This document shows, in pieces, positions 17,053 through 25,957 of a stretch of DNA of 64,000 bases; position 1 is the first letter of the stretch; every line of letters begins with the position of its first letter. The translations under genes were made by a program, and so were the position numbers. This stretch comes from Verrucomicrobiota bacterium (GTDB lineage Bacteria; Verrucomicrobiota; Verrucomicrobiia; Limisphaerales; Pedosphaeraceae). Where the stretch lies: the NCBI GenBank assembly GCA_021325145.1, contig JAJPHR010000025.1:62001-126000 (forward strand), in the 5' to 3' direction. The notes beneath the pieces are model-generated. The model was not told the origin of the DNA. It saw only the letters and a list, made by a program, of their open reading frames with translations, and made no database searches.

Positions 17053-18453
17053 ATGAACTCTGTTACTCTCGCCCAAAATTCCACACCGGGATTCAACATC
17101 AGCCGCCGCCATTTCCTTAAGTCGGCTTCCGCCCTCGCGGCGCTGACCGCATTTCCTGCGCTGGGCGCGGACGTCCTCGACGCCATCAATGGCAAGACCT
17201 GGCGCGTGGGACTCATCGGCGCGGGTTGGTATGGCAAAAGTGATTTGTGGCGGCTCGTCCAGGTCGCGCCCGTGGAAATCGTTTCCATTTGCGACGTGGA
17301 CAAACACATGCTCGACGGCGCGTTGGATATCGCCAGCCAGCGGCAGAAATCCAAAAAGAAGCCGCGCGCTTACTCCGATTACCGCGAGATGCTGAAGGAA
17401 AAGGATTTGGATATTGTGCTCGTTGGTTCACCGGACCATTGGCACGCGCTGCACGCCATTGCAGCAATGGAATCCGGCGCGGACGTCTATTGCCAGAAGC
17501 CCATCAGCCGGGACGTGTGCGAAGGCGCGGCGATGCTCGCGGCGGCGCGCAAACACAAGCGTGTTGTCCAGATCGGCACGCAACGCAAAAGCACCCCGCA
17601 CCTGATCGACGTGAAGAAACAGGTCGTCGAAGCCGGGTTGCTGGGAAAGATCGGGCACGTGGACCTGTGTTGTTACATTCACATGCGCGCCAACGGCAAC
17701 CCGCCCGTTCAACCCGTGCCCGATTTCCTCGATTATGAAATGTGGACCGGCCCCGCGCCGTTGCGGCCCTACGACGGCCTGCCGCATCTGCGCTGGTGGC
17801 GGACGTTCATGGAGTACGGCAACGGCATCATGGGCGACATGTGCGTGCACATGCTCGATACCGCGCGCTGGATGCTCGGCCTCGGCTGGCCCAAACGGGT
17901 CACTTCCGCTGGCGGCATCTACGTGCAGAAGGAAGGCAAATCCAACATCAGCGACACCCAGTCCGCCGTGTTTGAATACGACGACTTCAACTGCGTTTGG
18001 CAGCATCGCACCTGGGGCACGGCGCCCGACCCCGATTACCCGTGGGCGCTGTTCATCTACGGCGACAAAGGCACGCTCAAAGCCAGCACCATGCGCGCGG
18101 ACTTCATCCCGCAGGACTCGCAAGCCAAACCCATGCACTTCGATTGCCTCTTCGAACGCGAGAAATATCCCGAGGACGTGACCGAAAAGGACATCGAACT
18201 CAACGCCGCGCCCGCCACCCGCAAACACATGCTCGACTTCCTCTCCGCCGTCGTGCAACGCAGCCGCCCCGTCGCCGACATCGAACAAGGCTACATTTCA
18301 ACCGCAAGCTGCATCCTCGCAAATCTCGCCATGAAGACCGGCCGTCCCCTGACCTACGATCCGCAAAAGCAGATTGTGGTTGGTGATCACGAAGCCACTA
18401 AACTCCTGAGCCGCCCCTATCGCGGGCCGTGGAAGCATCCGGGAGTGGGGTAA
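17053..18453 (+). CDS. Gfo/Idh/MocA family oxidoreductase, Tat-exported
   Basis: The start at 17053 (466 residues) places the Tat motif SRRHFLKSASALAAL at residues 17-31; a start at 17017 would add 12 residues. The Rossmann fold begins with RVGLIGAGWYGK (~51-62), and the catalytic-region motif is YCQKPIS, equivalent to the EKP motif of the family. The C-terminal domain is the usual GFO_IDH_MocA beta-sheet (GIMGDMCVHMLDTARWMLGL). Such proteins are NAD(P)-dependent sugar or inositol dehydrogenases, and exported versions are common in PVC bacteria. It heads a plus-strand cluster with a TIM-barrel isomerase (19604) and a second Gfo/Idh gene (21192). The substrate is unknown. Confidence 0.93.
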   Translation: MNSVTLAQNSTPGFNISRRHFLKSASALAALTAFPALGADVLDAINGKTWRVGLIGAGWYGKSDLWRLVQVAPVEIVSICDVDKHMLDGALDIASQRQKSKKKPRAYSDYREMLKEKDLDIVLVGSPDHWHALHAIAAMESGADVYCQKPISRDVCEGAAMLAAARKHKRVVQIGTQRKSTPHLIDVKKQVVEAGLLGKIGHVDLCCYIHMRANGNPPVQPVPDFLDYEMWTGPAPLRPYDGLPHLRWWRTFMEYGNGIMGDMCVHMLDTARWMLGLGWPKRVTSAGGIYVQKEGKSNISDTQSAVFEYDDFNCVWQHRTWGTAPDPDYPWALFIYGDKGTLKASTMRADFIPQDSQAKPMHFDCLFEREKYPEDVTEKDIELNAAPATRKHMLDFLSAVVQRSRPVADIEQGYISTASCILANLAMKTGRPLTYDPQKQIVVGDHEATKLLSRPYRGPWKHPGVG

Positions 18454-18500
18454 AGGGGCGCAGGATGGATTCAAGAAATGGTAGCAGCCGTTCGCTCGTG

Positions 18501-18603
18501 CGAAAGCGGCGCTGCACGCCGCACTCCAAGCCGTGGCGGAACTTCCGGACGCCACGATGAACGCGCCAGCGTCTTGGAGTGCGGCGTGAAGCGCCGCTTT
18601 CTG
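18501..18603. repeat. REP-like hairpin, left of the RAYT gene
   Basis: This ~100 bp unit consists of two complementary arms: AAAGCGGCGCTGCACGCCGC at 18503-18522 continuing into ACTCCAAG, and a matching CTTGGAGTGCGGCG..GCGCCGCTTT arm at 18573-18600. The loop contains ACGATGAACGCG. An almost identical unit in the same orientation lies at 19312-19410, on the other side of the transposase. Confidence 0.85.
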
Positions 18604-18704
18604 AAGCGGACGAGTGGTCAAGGCAGTTGCGAACGTCTCCCCGTGTTCAAAAGCCAACCGCATTTCTGCCTTGGCAGGTTCCGAGTCCAAAGCCACCTTT
18701 TCTC

Positions 18705-19274
18705 ATGCTGGAAAACAGAACCCCATGGCCCCATGCCCCTACGCACCGGTTGTCCGAAGCGGGTACCTACTTCGTCACCGCTGCCACCTACTTCAAAGCT
18801 CACTATTTTCGCGGGAGCCGTTGCTTGCAGGTGTTGCATCGGGGTTTGCTCAACCTAACCGGCGAGTTTGGCTGGCATCTGGGAGCCTGGGCGGTGTTCT
18901 CCAATCATTACCATTTCGTGGCGCACTCGCCCGCCGGGCAGGCGACGGCGGAAAGCCTTTCTGAGATGCTGAGGCAACTTCATACCAAGACCTCCGCCTG
19001 GATTAACCGACTCGATCGTACCGCGCGCCGGCAGGTCTGGCACAATTTCTGGGAGACCCGCCTCACCTATCAGAAATCTTATCTGGCACGGCTCAACTAC
19101 GTGCACCAAAACCCAGTCAAGCACAGGTTGGTGCTCCTGGCCAACCAATATCCCTGGTGCTCGGCGCGGTGGTTCGAACGAACGGCTTCCGCCGCGAAGA
19201 TCAAAAGCATCTATCGCTTCAAAATGGGAGACGTTCAGGTGCCTGATGATTTCGAATCGGACGGGGATTGGTAA
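18705..19274 (+). CDS. REP-associated tyrosine transposase (RAYT, Y1_Tnp family)
   Basis: From the ATG at 18705 this is a 189-residue HUH single-strand transposase-like protein; the frame opens upstream at 18579, inside the left repeat. Visible features are EAGTYFVTAATYFK near the N-terminus, the metal-binding HUH motif in FSNHYHFVAH (residues 68-70), and a candidate nucleophile Tyr132 in NYVHQNPVK, the form usual in TnpA-REP proteins. The C-terminus has YPWCSARW. The length fits the RAYT family. It sits between two same-orientation REP-like hairpins, the expected substrate arrangement for a RAYT. It interrupts a sugar-catabolic cluster. All key residues are present, so it may be active. Confidence 0.92.
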   Translation: MLENRTPWPHAPTHRLSEAGTYFVTAATYFKAHYFRGSRCLQVLHRGLLNLTGEFGWHLGAWAVFSNHYHFVAHSPAGQATAESLSEMLRQLHTKTSAWINRLDRTARRQVWHNFWETRLTYQKSYLARLNYVHQNPVKHRLVLLANQYPWCSARWFERTASAAKIKSIYRFKMGDVQVPDDFESDGDW

Positions 19275-19311
19275 ATGGGACGCTGGATAGATACGGTTGC
19301 GTTGGGCGATC

Positions 19312-19410
19312 AAAAGCGGCGCTGCACGCCGCACTCCAAAACCTGGCGGAATTTGTGGCCGCAACGATGAACGCGACAGGATCTTGGAGCGCGGTGTGCA
19401 GCGCCGCCTT
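19312..19410. repeat. REP-like hairpin, right of the RAYT gene
   Basis: This is a second copy of the hairpin at 18501-18603, in direct orientation. It has a left arm AAAAGCGGCGCTGCACGCCG.., a loop with ACGATGAACGCGACAGG, and a right arm CTTGGAGCGCGGTGTGCAGC... The two copies differ by scattered substitutions, several within the stem. Confidence 0.85.
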
Positions 19411-19603
19411 CGAACGCAAGGGAAATGATCTTATCTCGGAACGAAGGCTGCGACAAAGCCCGTCGCAAAAACAATTTTTTGCAGCCCGTCCGCTTTTCCA
19501 AGTGCTAAAGGCCCACCAACTCTCCATTCCCCAAAAGGCTTGTCGGCGCCGCGCGTTTCCGGCATTCATAACGGCCAATTACTTGAACGAATCGGAACCA
19601 TAA

Positions 19604-20647
<1,044 letters not shown>

Positions 20648-20673
20648 GCCGCGAAGAAAAAAGCAAAAGAATT

Positions 20674-20708
20674 AGCCACGAAAAAGCACAAAAGGCACAA
20701 AAAAGAAG
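20674..20708 (+). repeat. Left inverted-repeat arm flanking GxxExxY gene 1
   Basis: This contains AGCCACGAAAAAGCACAAAA followed by GGCACAAAAAAGAAG. The reverse complement of 21115-21151 begins with the same 20 bases and continues AGCACAAAAC. The arms lie just outside the GxxExxY coding region. Confidence 0.8.
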
Positions 20709-20722
20709 GGGGAAATTAACAG

Positions 20723-21105
20723 ATGAAAACGATAATGCAGCTATGCGATGAGGTGAGGGAAACCGGGTTTGCGATTCATTGTTATCATCGGAGTGGGCAT
20801 GTGGAGAAGATCTACGAGAACGCGCTGGTGAATCGGTTGAGGAAGCAAGGTCTGGAGGTGAAGCAGCAGCACGCTTTGCAAGTTTTGGATGAAGACGGAA
20901 CTGTACTGGGGGATTTCCGTGCGGACCTCTTTGTCGAAAATCAGTTGATCGTAGAACTGAAGGCTGCGCGAAACGTGGTGGAGGAACACGTGGCCCAACT
21001 GCTGGGCTACCTGCGCGCGTCGCGCATGGTCTGCTCGCCAACTTCGGCGCGCCCAAATTTCAAATCAAGAAGTACATCATGAACGACGCCGACTATAGTT
21101 TCTAA
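20723..21105 (+). pseudogene. GxxExxY protein (PD-(D/E)XK-like), frameshifted near its 3' end
   Basis: The undisturbed part (20723 to ~21034) encodes the GxxExxY family: GHVEKIY at residues 25-31 is the name-giving motif. Asp68 in GDFRADLFV together with Glu78-x-Lys80 in LIVELKA gives a PD-(D/E)XK nuclease-like core. After LLGYLRASRM the frame should continue with the family ending. That ending is present one frame away (LLANFGAPKFQIKKYIMNDA, then a stop at 21105), so a small indel lies near 21031-21038. The in-frame product instead ends at 21082 with an unrelated tail. The catalytic core is intact. The gene is enclosed by inverted repeats (20674-20708, 21115-21151). The family's function is unknown. 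Confidence 0.85.
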
Positions 21106-21114
21106 CCTTCTATG

Positions 21115-21151
21115 CCTTTCCGTTTTGTGCTTTTTGTGCTTTTTCGTGGCT
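21115..21151 (-). repeat. Right inverted-repeat arm flanking GxxExxY gene 1
   Basis: The top strand reads TTTTGTGCTTTTTGTGCTTT then TTCGTGGCT, the inverse of the left arm at 20674-20708. Together the arms bound a ~480 bp unit whose only gene is the GxxExxY frame. Confidence 0.8.
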
Positions 21152-21191
21152 GTTCCTCTCCGTCGCATTTTTGTAGTTATTCTTCTTTTCT

Positions 21192-22343
21192 ATGAAAAAT
21201 CTCAACATCGGACTCATCGGTTACGGCTTCATGGGCCGGGCGCACTCGAACGCGTTTCGCAAGGTGAACAATTTCTTCGACCTTGCCCATCGGCCGGTTC
21301 TTAAAGCGATCTGCGCCCGGGATGGCGGCAAGGCCAAGGCCTTCGCTGAACGCTGGGGTTATGAATCCGTCGAAACCGATTGGCGCAAGCTCATCGAGCG
21401 CGCGGACATCGATGTAATCGACATCGCCACGCCGAACAACACCCACGCCGAGATCGCCCTCGCCGCCGCCAAGGCGGGGAAAATGATCCTGTGCGAGAAG
21501 CCGCTTTCCATGGACGGCAAGGAAGGGGTTCGCATGGTCCAGGCCGTGGAAAAGGCCGGCGTGCCAAATATGGTTTGGTACAATTACCGCCGCGTCCCAG
21601 CCGTCACGCTCGCCAAACAACTCATCGATGAGGGTCGATTGGGCCGCATCTTTCACTATCGCGCCAAATTTCTCCAGGATTGGACCATCTCGAAGGACCT
21701 GCCGCAGGGCGGCGCAGGGTTGTGGCGTTTGGACGTCAAAGCCGCCGGCAGCGGCGTCACCGGCGACTTGCTGGCGCATTGCATCGATACCGCGCTCTGG
21801 CTCAATGGCGGCATCTCATCCGTCAGCGCGATGACCGAAACTTTTATCAAAGAACGCAAGCACACGCTCACCGGCAAAGTCGAAAAGGTCGGCATCGACG
21901 ATGCCTGCGCTTTCCTCGCGCGCTTTGGCAACGGCGCGCTGGCGACCTTCGAATCCACCCGCTACGCCCGCGGCCACAAGGCGCTTTATACGTTCGAGAT
22001 CAACGGCGAAAACGCCTCCATCGCCTGGGACCTGCATGACCTCCATCGCCTCCAATACTTCGATCATCAGGACGAAGGCCGGTTGCGCGGCTGGCGGTCG
22101 GTCCACATCACGGACGGCGACCATCCCTACATGAAGAACTGGTGGGTGCCGGGCTTGCAGATCGGTTATGAGCACACCTTCATCCATCAGGTGGCCGATT
22201 TTCTGGGCGGTTTGGAATCGAACAAGCCCGCGCACCCGAACTTCCGGGACGCGCTGGAAACCCAGTGGGTTTGCGACGCGGTGCTCAAATCGGCCAAAAC
22301 CGGAAAATGGGAGAAGGTCCCGCGGCGCGCCGGCAAGCAATGA
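21192..22343 (+). CDS. Gfo/Idh/MocA family oxidoreductase (cytoplasmic)
   Basis: This 383-residue protein begins directly with the Rossmann motif [16 protein letters not shown] (residues 7-22) and has no signal peptide, unlike the exported paralogue at 17053. The EKP motif is CEKPLSMDG. The C-terminal substrate domain includes [20 protein letters not shown], with the conserved D-x-x-x-H/D pattern of inositol- and glucose-oxidoreductase-like members. Expected activity is NAD(P)-linked oxidation of a sugar or cyclitol. Its neighbours include the TIM-barrel isomerase upstream and a small cytochrome c downstream. The substrate is unknown. Confidence 0.93.
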   Translation: MKNLNIGLIGYGFMGRAHSNAFRKVNNFFDLAHRPVLKAICARDGGKAKAFAERWGYESVETDWRKLIERADIDVIDIATPNNTHAEIALAAAKAGKMILCEKPLSMDGKEGVRMVQAVEKAGVPNMVWYNYRRVPAVTLAKQLIDEGRLGRIFHYRAKFLQDWTISKDLPQGGAGLWRLDVKAAGSGVTGDLLAHCIDTALWLNGGISSVSAMTETFIKERKHTLTGKVEKVGIDDACAFLARFGNGALATFESTRYARGHKALYTFEINGENASIAWDLHDLHRLQYFDHQDEGRLRGWRSVHITDGDHPYMKNWWVPGLQIGYEHTFIHQVADFLGGLESNKPAHPNFRDALETQWVCDAVLKSAKTGKWEKVPRRAGKQ

Positions 22344-22413
22344 ATGTTTTTGACAGGAATTGCGTCTTCCATAACAATATTTGCAAACATAAGTAACCCG
22401 CTAAACTAAACGA

Positions 22414-22836
22414 ATGAGAGCCAGAACACTCAGCCTTGCGATATCGTCCGCCCTCGCCTTCAGCCTGCTCACGGCCATGGCGGAGGACAAGAAATTCGAC
22501 GCGAGCAAATTGCCGCCCGCTTCGGACCAAAAAGATGTCACCTACGCCAAGGACATCAAACCCATCCTGGACAAATCATGCGTCAAGTGCCACGGCGGCG
22601 AGAAACCAAAGGGCAAACTTCGCCTGGAGACGCTTGAAGGCGCCATCAAGGGCGCCAAAAGCGGTGCGGTGATCGTCCCTGGGAAGAGCGGCGAAAGCTC
22701 GCTGGTTTATGCGGTCGCCCACGTGGGTGACGAAGACGATTTCATGCCGCCCCCGAACAACAAGGCGAACATCGCCCAGTTGACGAAAGAACAAGTGGCG
22801 TTGATCCGTGCCTGGATCGACCAGGGCGCGAAGTAG
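22414..22836 (+). CDS. Small secreted c-type cytochrome (PSCyt1-like)
   Basis: This 140-residue protein has a signal peptide (residues ~1-23) and one haem c site, CVKCH (56-60), in the planctomycete-cytochrome context YAKDIKPILDKSCVKCHGGEKPKGKLRLET. A distal Met is likely in FMPPPNN. The C-terminus has the usual helix (LTKEQVALIRAWIDQG). The domain usually occurs fused at the N-terminus of DUF1549 proteins; here it stands alone. It could accept electrons from periplasmic dehydrogenases, such as the exported Gfo/Idh product nearby, which is an inference from context. Confidence 0.92.
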   Translation: MRARTLSLAISSALAFSLLTAMAEDKKFDASKLPPASDQKDVTYAKDIKPILDKSCVKCHGGEKPKGKLRLETLEGAIKGAKSGAVIVPGKSGESSLVYAVAHVGDEDDFMPPPNNKANIAQLTKEQVALIRAWIDQGAK

Positions 22837-22896
22837 AAACTGCTGGCTGCGCTCTGCTATCCCGGCCTTGAGCCCGGCAAATGCCGGAGCATTCTG

Positions 22897-22922
22897 AGGC
22901 ATGGAGTCCCGGCTTTAGTCGG
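22897..22922. repeat. Half copy of the GGAGTCCCGGCTT repeat
   Basis: The stretch contains GGCATGGAGTCCCGGCTTTA, matching one end of the MITE-like elements at 27574-27687 and 51975-52090. A matching opposite end is not evident. Confidence 0.5.
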
Positions 22923-23072
22923 TAAAATTGTCGCATTATCGAGCCTGCTCAAAACCTTAAGAAACATCGTGTACGCATCTGGCCCGGCCACCTAAAGGCA
23001 GGGCTACCCCCCGTGCGCTAACAGGCGCCTCAATCCTTCAATCGCACATCGAAAATAATTTAAAAATTTCCG

Positions 23073-23101
23073 TTGACAAACTACTACCCTGGTAGTATTA
23101 C
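23073..23101 (+). promoter_or_regulatory. blaI-M56 promoter with embedded BlaI-type operator
   Basis: A -35 box TTGACA (23073-23078) and a -10-like TATTAC (23096-23101) are separated by 17 bp. Between and overlapping them lies a perfect palindrome TACTACC-CT-GGTAGTA (23082-23097). BlaI/MecI/CopY dimers bind palindromes of this TAC..GTA type, so the repressor encoded at 23119 probably shuts off its own operon by covering the promoter. Confidence 0.85.
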
Positions 23102-23118
23102 CAGAGTCGTAAAGCAAA

Positions 23119-23502
23119 ATGAAGCCCAAGACGCATCGCCTCGGAGACCTCCAACTAAAGATCATGCAGGTGCTCTGGAGCCGCACGGAGGCGACCGTTG
23201 CGGACGTCCACGAGGCGCTTAGCCATCAAATCGATCTGGCGTACACGACGGTGGCCACCATGCTGCGAAAGATGGAATTGCGCGGTTTAGTGCACCACCG
23301 CAACGAAGGCCGCAGCTTTGTGTATCGACCCGCGGTGGCCGCCAGCGAGGTCACCCGGAACATGGCGGACGACCTGGTTGATCGGCTCTTCCACGGCAGT
23401 TTGACGGCAGCGGTCAATCATTTGTTGACGACTCGCGAAGTCAGCCGGGACGAACTCGCCCGGCTGGAACAACTCATCGCCGAAAAGCGCAGAACCTCAT
23501 GA
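23119..23502 (+). CDS. BlaI/MecI/CopY-family transcriptional repressor
   Basis: This 127-residue winged-helix repressor contains RLGDLQLKIMQVLWSRTEATVADVHEAL and IDLAYTTVATMLRKMELRGLVHH, the recognition helix of the Penicillinase_R family. A C-terminal dimerisation region follows (RLFHGSLTAAVNHLL). It starts 18 bp after the promoter. Its stop overlaps the ATG of the M56 peptidase gene (ATGA), so the two are coupled. In characterised pairs the M56 membrane peptidase responds to a signal and leads to cleavage of the repressor. The inducing signal here is unknown and need not be a beta-lactam. Confidence 0.95.
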   Translation: MKPKTHRLGDLQLKIMQVLWSRTEATVADVHEALSHQIDLAYTTVATMLRKMELRGLVHHRNEGRSFVYRPAVAASEVTRNMADDLVDRLFHGSLTAAVNHLLTTREVSRDELARLEQLIAEKRRTS

Positions 23503-25790
23503 CTTCCCCGCTGACCATCTGGTTGCAATTAACAGGCATCCTTGCGCTGGAAATCAGTTTGCTGGCCGTGCTGGGAGTGCTGCTCCACCGATTTTTGCCT
23601 TCGGCGGCGTGGCAGCGAACGCTTTGGCAGGCTTGCCTGATTGCCGCAATCAGTCTGCTGGCTTTGGAGCTTGGAGGAATGGCAAGGGTATTTCTGCCGC
23701 AGTCAATCAACAAAGATTCGTGGCTAAATCGATTGGCCTTTAAACCATTTTCACACGCGCAACGGAATCCGTTGGACCAGCCTCGTGTTGCCAGCGTTGA
23801 GTGCGCCGACTCAACGAAAACAATTCCTGATCGCCAGATGAGCGAGGAGTTTCGTTCGCTGGCCGCAGCCAAGGCGGCAGCACGTCCGTCTCGCCCAACG
23901 TCGGCAACGCCTGGCCTGACCAGCCTGCTTCCCCCGCCGCCTGTGACAGCAGTCGCTCCTCGAGCCAACTCTATTGCGACGAAGCAGCGCTCGCTGGAAG
24001 ACTCGGTCATTGTCGGCTTTGGACTGGCGTGGGCCATCGGCTTCTCGACCGTGCTTGGACGCGCTCTGCTTAACCTCATACTATTCGCTTCGTTGCGACG
24101 CAAATGGCAAGCGGTTGCTGACGCGCAATTGCATAAGCGGGTTCAAGCCTTTGCCCAAAGCCTTGGCATGCGGCGGCATGTCCGGCTGATCGAGTCACCC
24201 GGACTGGTCTGCCCGGTGGCGTTTGGTTTTCTTCGCCCCACCATCGGCCTGCCGTCAGGATTTAACGAGATTTTCGCGCGGTCACAACAAGATGCCATGC
24301 TCTTGCACGAACTTGCGCATCTCCGGGCAGGTGATCCGGTCTGGCGGCTGGTGGCCGACATTGCAACTGCGCTGCTCTGGTGGCATCCGCTCGTATGGTG
24401 GATGCGGCGGCGAATGGAAGCCGTCAGTGAAATTGTCGCGGACGAGGCCAGTCTGTTGTTAGCCGACGGCCCCGGCGCGCTGGCGGAATGCCTGGTCAAG
24501 TTGGGCGCGCAACTCGCCCATGGCCAGCCAGCCCGGAGCCTGGGAATGGCCGTCACAGGCTTTCGTTCTGGCCTGGGCCGGCGCGTGGAGCGGCTGGTTC
24601 ACCTCAAAGAACAGGTCTGGTCCCCGCCCTGCCCGAGGCGTTCCGCTTTGGCGCGGTTAGGAGGAGCGTTCGCCCTCGTTCTCACGGCTATTTTATGCAC
24701 CGCGTGGGCTGTTCCCGCGGCGCTAACCAAAGGAGAAAACATGCAGACCATGCAACATACGTGGAAACATTCCCTCGCGGCCTTCGCCTTGTTGGCGACG
24801 CTGGGAACCGATAACCATACGGCAGTGGCCCAGGACGCGACCGAACCGGCTTTAGCGCCACGCAATCAAGCGGCTTCAGCCGAAGCCGCCGAGGCAATTC
24901 CAGGCGCGCCCCCAGGCTACCCTGCGACCGGAACCGTACCCCTGGCACCCGGATATTCGCGGCAGTCAAGCGCGCGTGCTTCGGTACGAGTGGACCCAAC
25001 CCACACCGATCCCAAGGCCGGCAGCAAGGAAAAGCAAGCGGTGGAAACGAAGTTAAAGCGCATTACGCTGGACACAGTTAACTTCGATGGGGTGGCGCTG
25101 GGCGATGTCGTGCATAATCTTGTCGATACGGCGGCCCGACTGGATCCGGACAAAAGCGGAATCAATTTTCTCGTCAAATTGGAAACGCAGCCTGCCGCTG
25201 CGGGAGGCCCGATGACAGTCGATCCGACCACCGGCCTGCCGGTGGCCACTCCCATGGAAACTCTCGATCTGAACAACGTCACCATTAAGCTGGAACCGCC
25301 ATTGAAGCATGTGCGTATGGTCGATGTGCTGGACGCCATCACTAAAGTTGCCGATCACCCCATCAAGTACTCGATTGAAGATTACGGAGTGCTGTTTTCA
25401 CTGGATCAATCGAAGCTCACTGGTCCTCCAGTTCCCGTATCGCTCACCGAGATGCTTTCCGCGAAGACGTTTAAGGTGGATACCAATACCTTCATTGCAG
25501 GATTGGAATCGGCGTTCGGAATACGGCTGCCGCCAGCCAACGCCCGGCTGCCACAGGAGACGCAAGAGGCCTTGCGCAGCCTTCTTGCACAACTTGGCAT
25601 CAACCTCGATGTGCCAAACAAATCAATTTTCTACAATCAACTGACTGGCATTCTAATGGTCCGGGGTACGCAGGAAGATCTGGCCGTCGTGCAGGCCGCG
25701 ATCGAAACCTTGGGTGGGAGCGAGTATTCCGCGTCCGGCCCATCCTCCCCCGGCTTCGGTGGTTCTGCGGGTATCGGCGCAAGGCCGTGA
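23499..25790 (+). CDS. M56 (BlaR1-like) membrane metallopeptidase fused to a secretin-N-like periplasmic domain
   Basis: This is a 763-residue fusion. Residues 1-60 and ~165-200 carry membrane segments, and the zinc motif HELAHLRAGDPVW (270-282) is flanked by the usual M56 sequence. A further membrane segment lies at ~388-408 (FALVLTAILCTAWAV). In place of a penicillin-binding sensor domain, the C-terminal ~330 residues hold two modules resembling STN/secretin N-domains (ITLDTVNFDGVALGDVVHNL, TFKVDTNTFIAGLESAFGI). At residue 415 an internal Met begins what reads as a second signal peptide (WKHSLAAFALLATLG..AVAQ). This Met has a strong Shine-Dalgarno sequence. The gene is translationally coupled to blaI. 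Confidence 0.9.
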   Translation: MTSPLTIWLQLTGILALEISLLAVLGVLLHRFLPSAAWQRTLWQACLIAAISLLALELGGMARVFLPQSINKDSWLNRLAFKPFSHAQRNPLDQPRVASVECADSTKTIPDRQMSEEFRSLAAAKAAARPSRPTSATPGLTSLLPPPPVTAVAPRANSIATKQRSLEDSVIVGFGLAWAIGFSTVLGRALLNLILFASLRRKWQAVADAQLHKRVQAFAQSLGMRRHVRLIESPGLVCPVAFGFLRPTIGLPSGFNEIFARSQQDAMLLHELAHLRAGDPVWRLVADIATALLWWHPLVWWMRRRMEAVSEIVADEASLLLADGPGALAECLVKLGAQLAHGQPARSLGMAVTGFRSGLGRRVERLVHLKEQVWSPPCPRRSALARLGGAFALVLTAILCTAWAVPAALTKGENMQTMQHTWKHSLAAFALLATLGTDNHTAVAQDATEPALAPRNQAASAEAAEAIPGAPPGYPATGTVPLAPGYSRQSSARASVRVDPTHTDPKAGSKEKQAVETKLKRITLDTVNFDGVALGDVVHNLVDTAARLDPDKSGINFLVKLETQPAAAGGPMTVDPTTGLPVATPMETLDLNNVTIKLEPPLKHVRMVDVLDAITKVADHPIKYSIEDYGVLFSLDQSKLTGPPVPVSLTEMLSAKTFKVDTNTFIAGLESAFGIRLPPANARLPQETQEALRSLLAQLGINLDVPNKSIFYNQLTGILMVRGTQEDLAVVQAAIETLGGSEYSASGPSSPGFGGSAGIGARP
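24730..24743 (+). promoter_or_regulatory. Internal ribosome-binding site and ATG within the M56 fusion
   Basis: AAAGGAG followed by AAAAC and ATG (ATG at 24741) lies in frame inside the M56 gene. It is among the best Shine-Dalgarno sites in the window, where most genes have weak ones. Initiation here would produce a ~349-residue separate protein with its own signal peptide and the secretin-like domains. Confidence 0.6.
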
Positions 25791-25957
25791 AGAGTGCACG
25801 GAAGTGGGTAATCCAAGTGGGCAGACCGGCGACCTTCTTCTGGCCGCCACTCGTTCAGACATGCCACCCGGTGCGACGGGCCCCCCGGCCGTCCTTGTTT
25901 GTCAACCTACATGTCTAAGTAGTGGCTTTGGCCAGCTCTGGTTGCTATCAATTCGTG

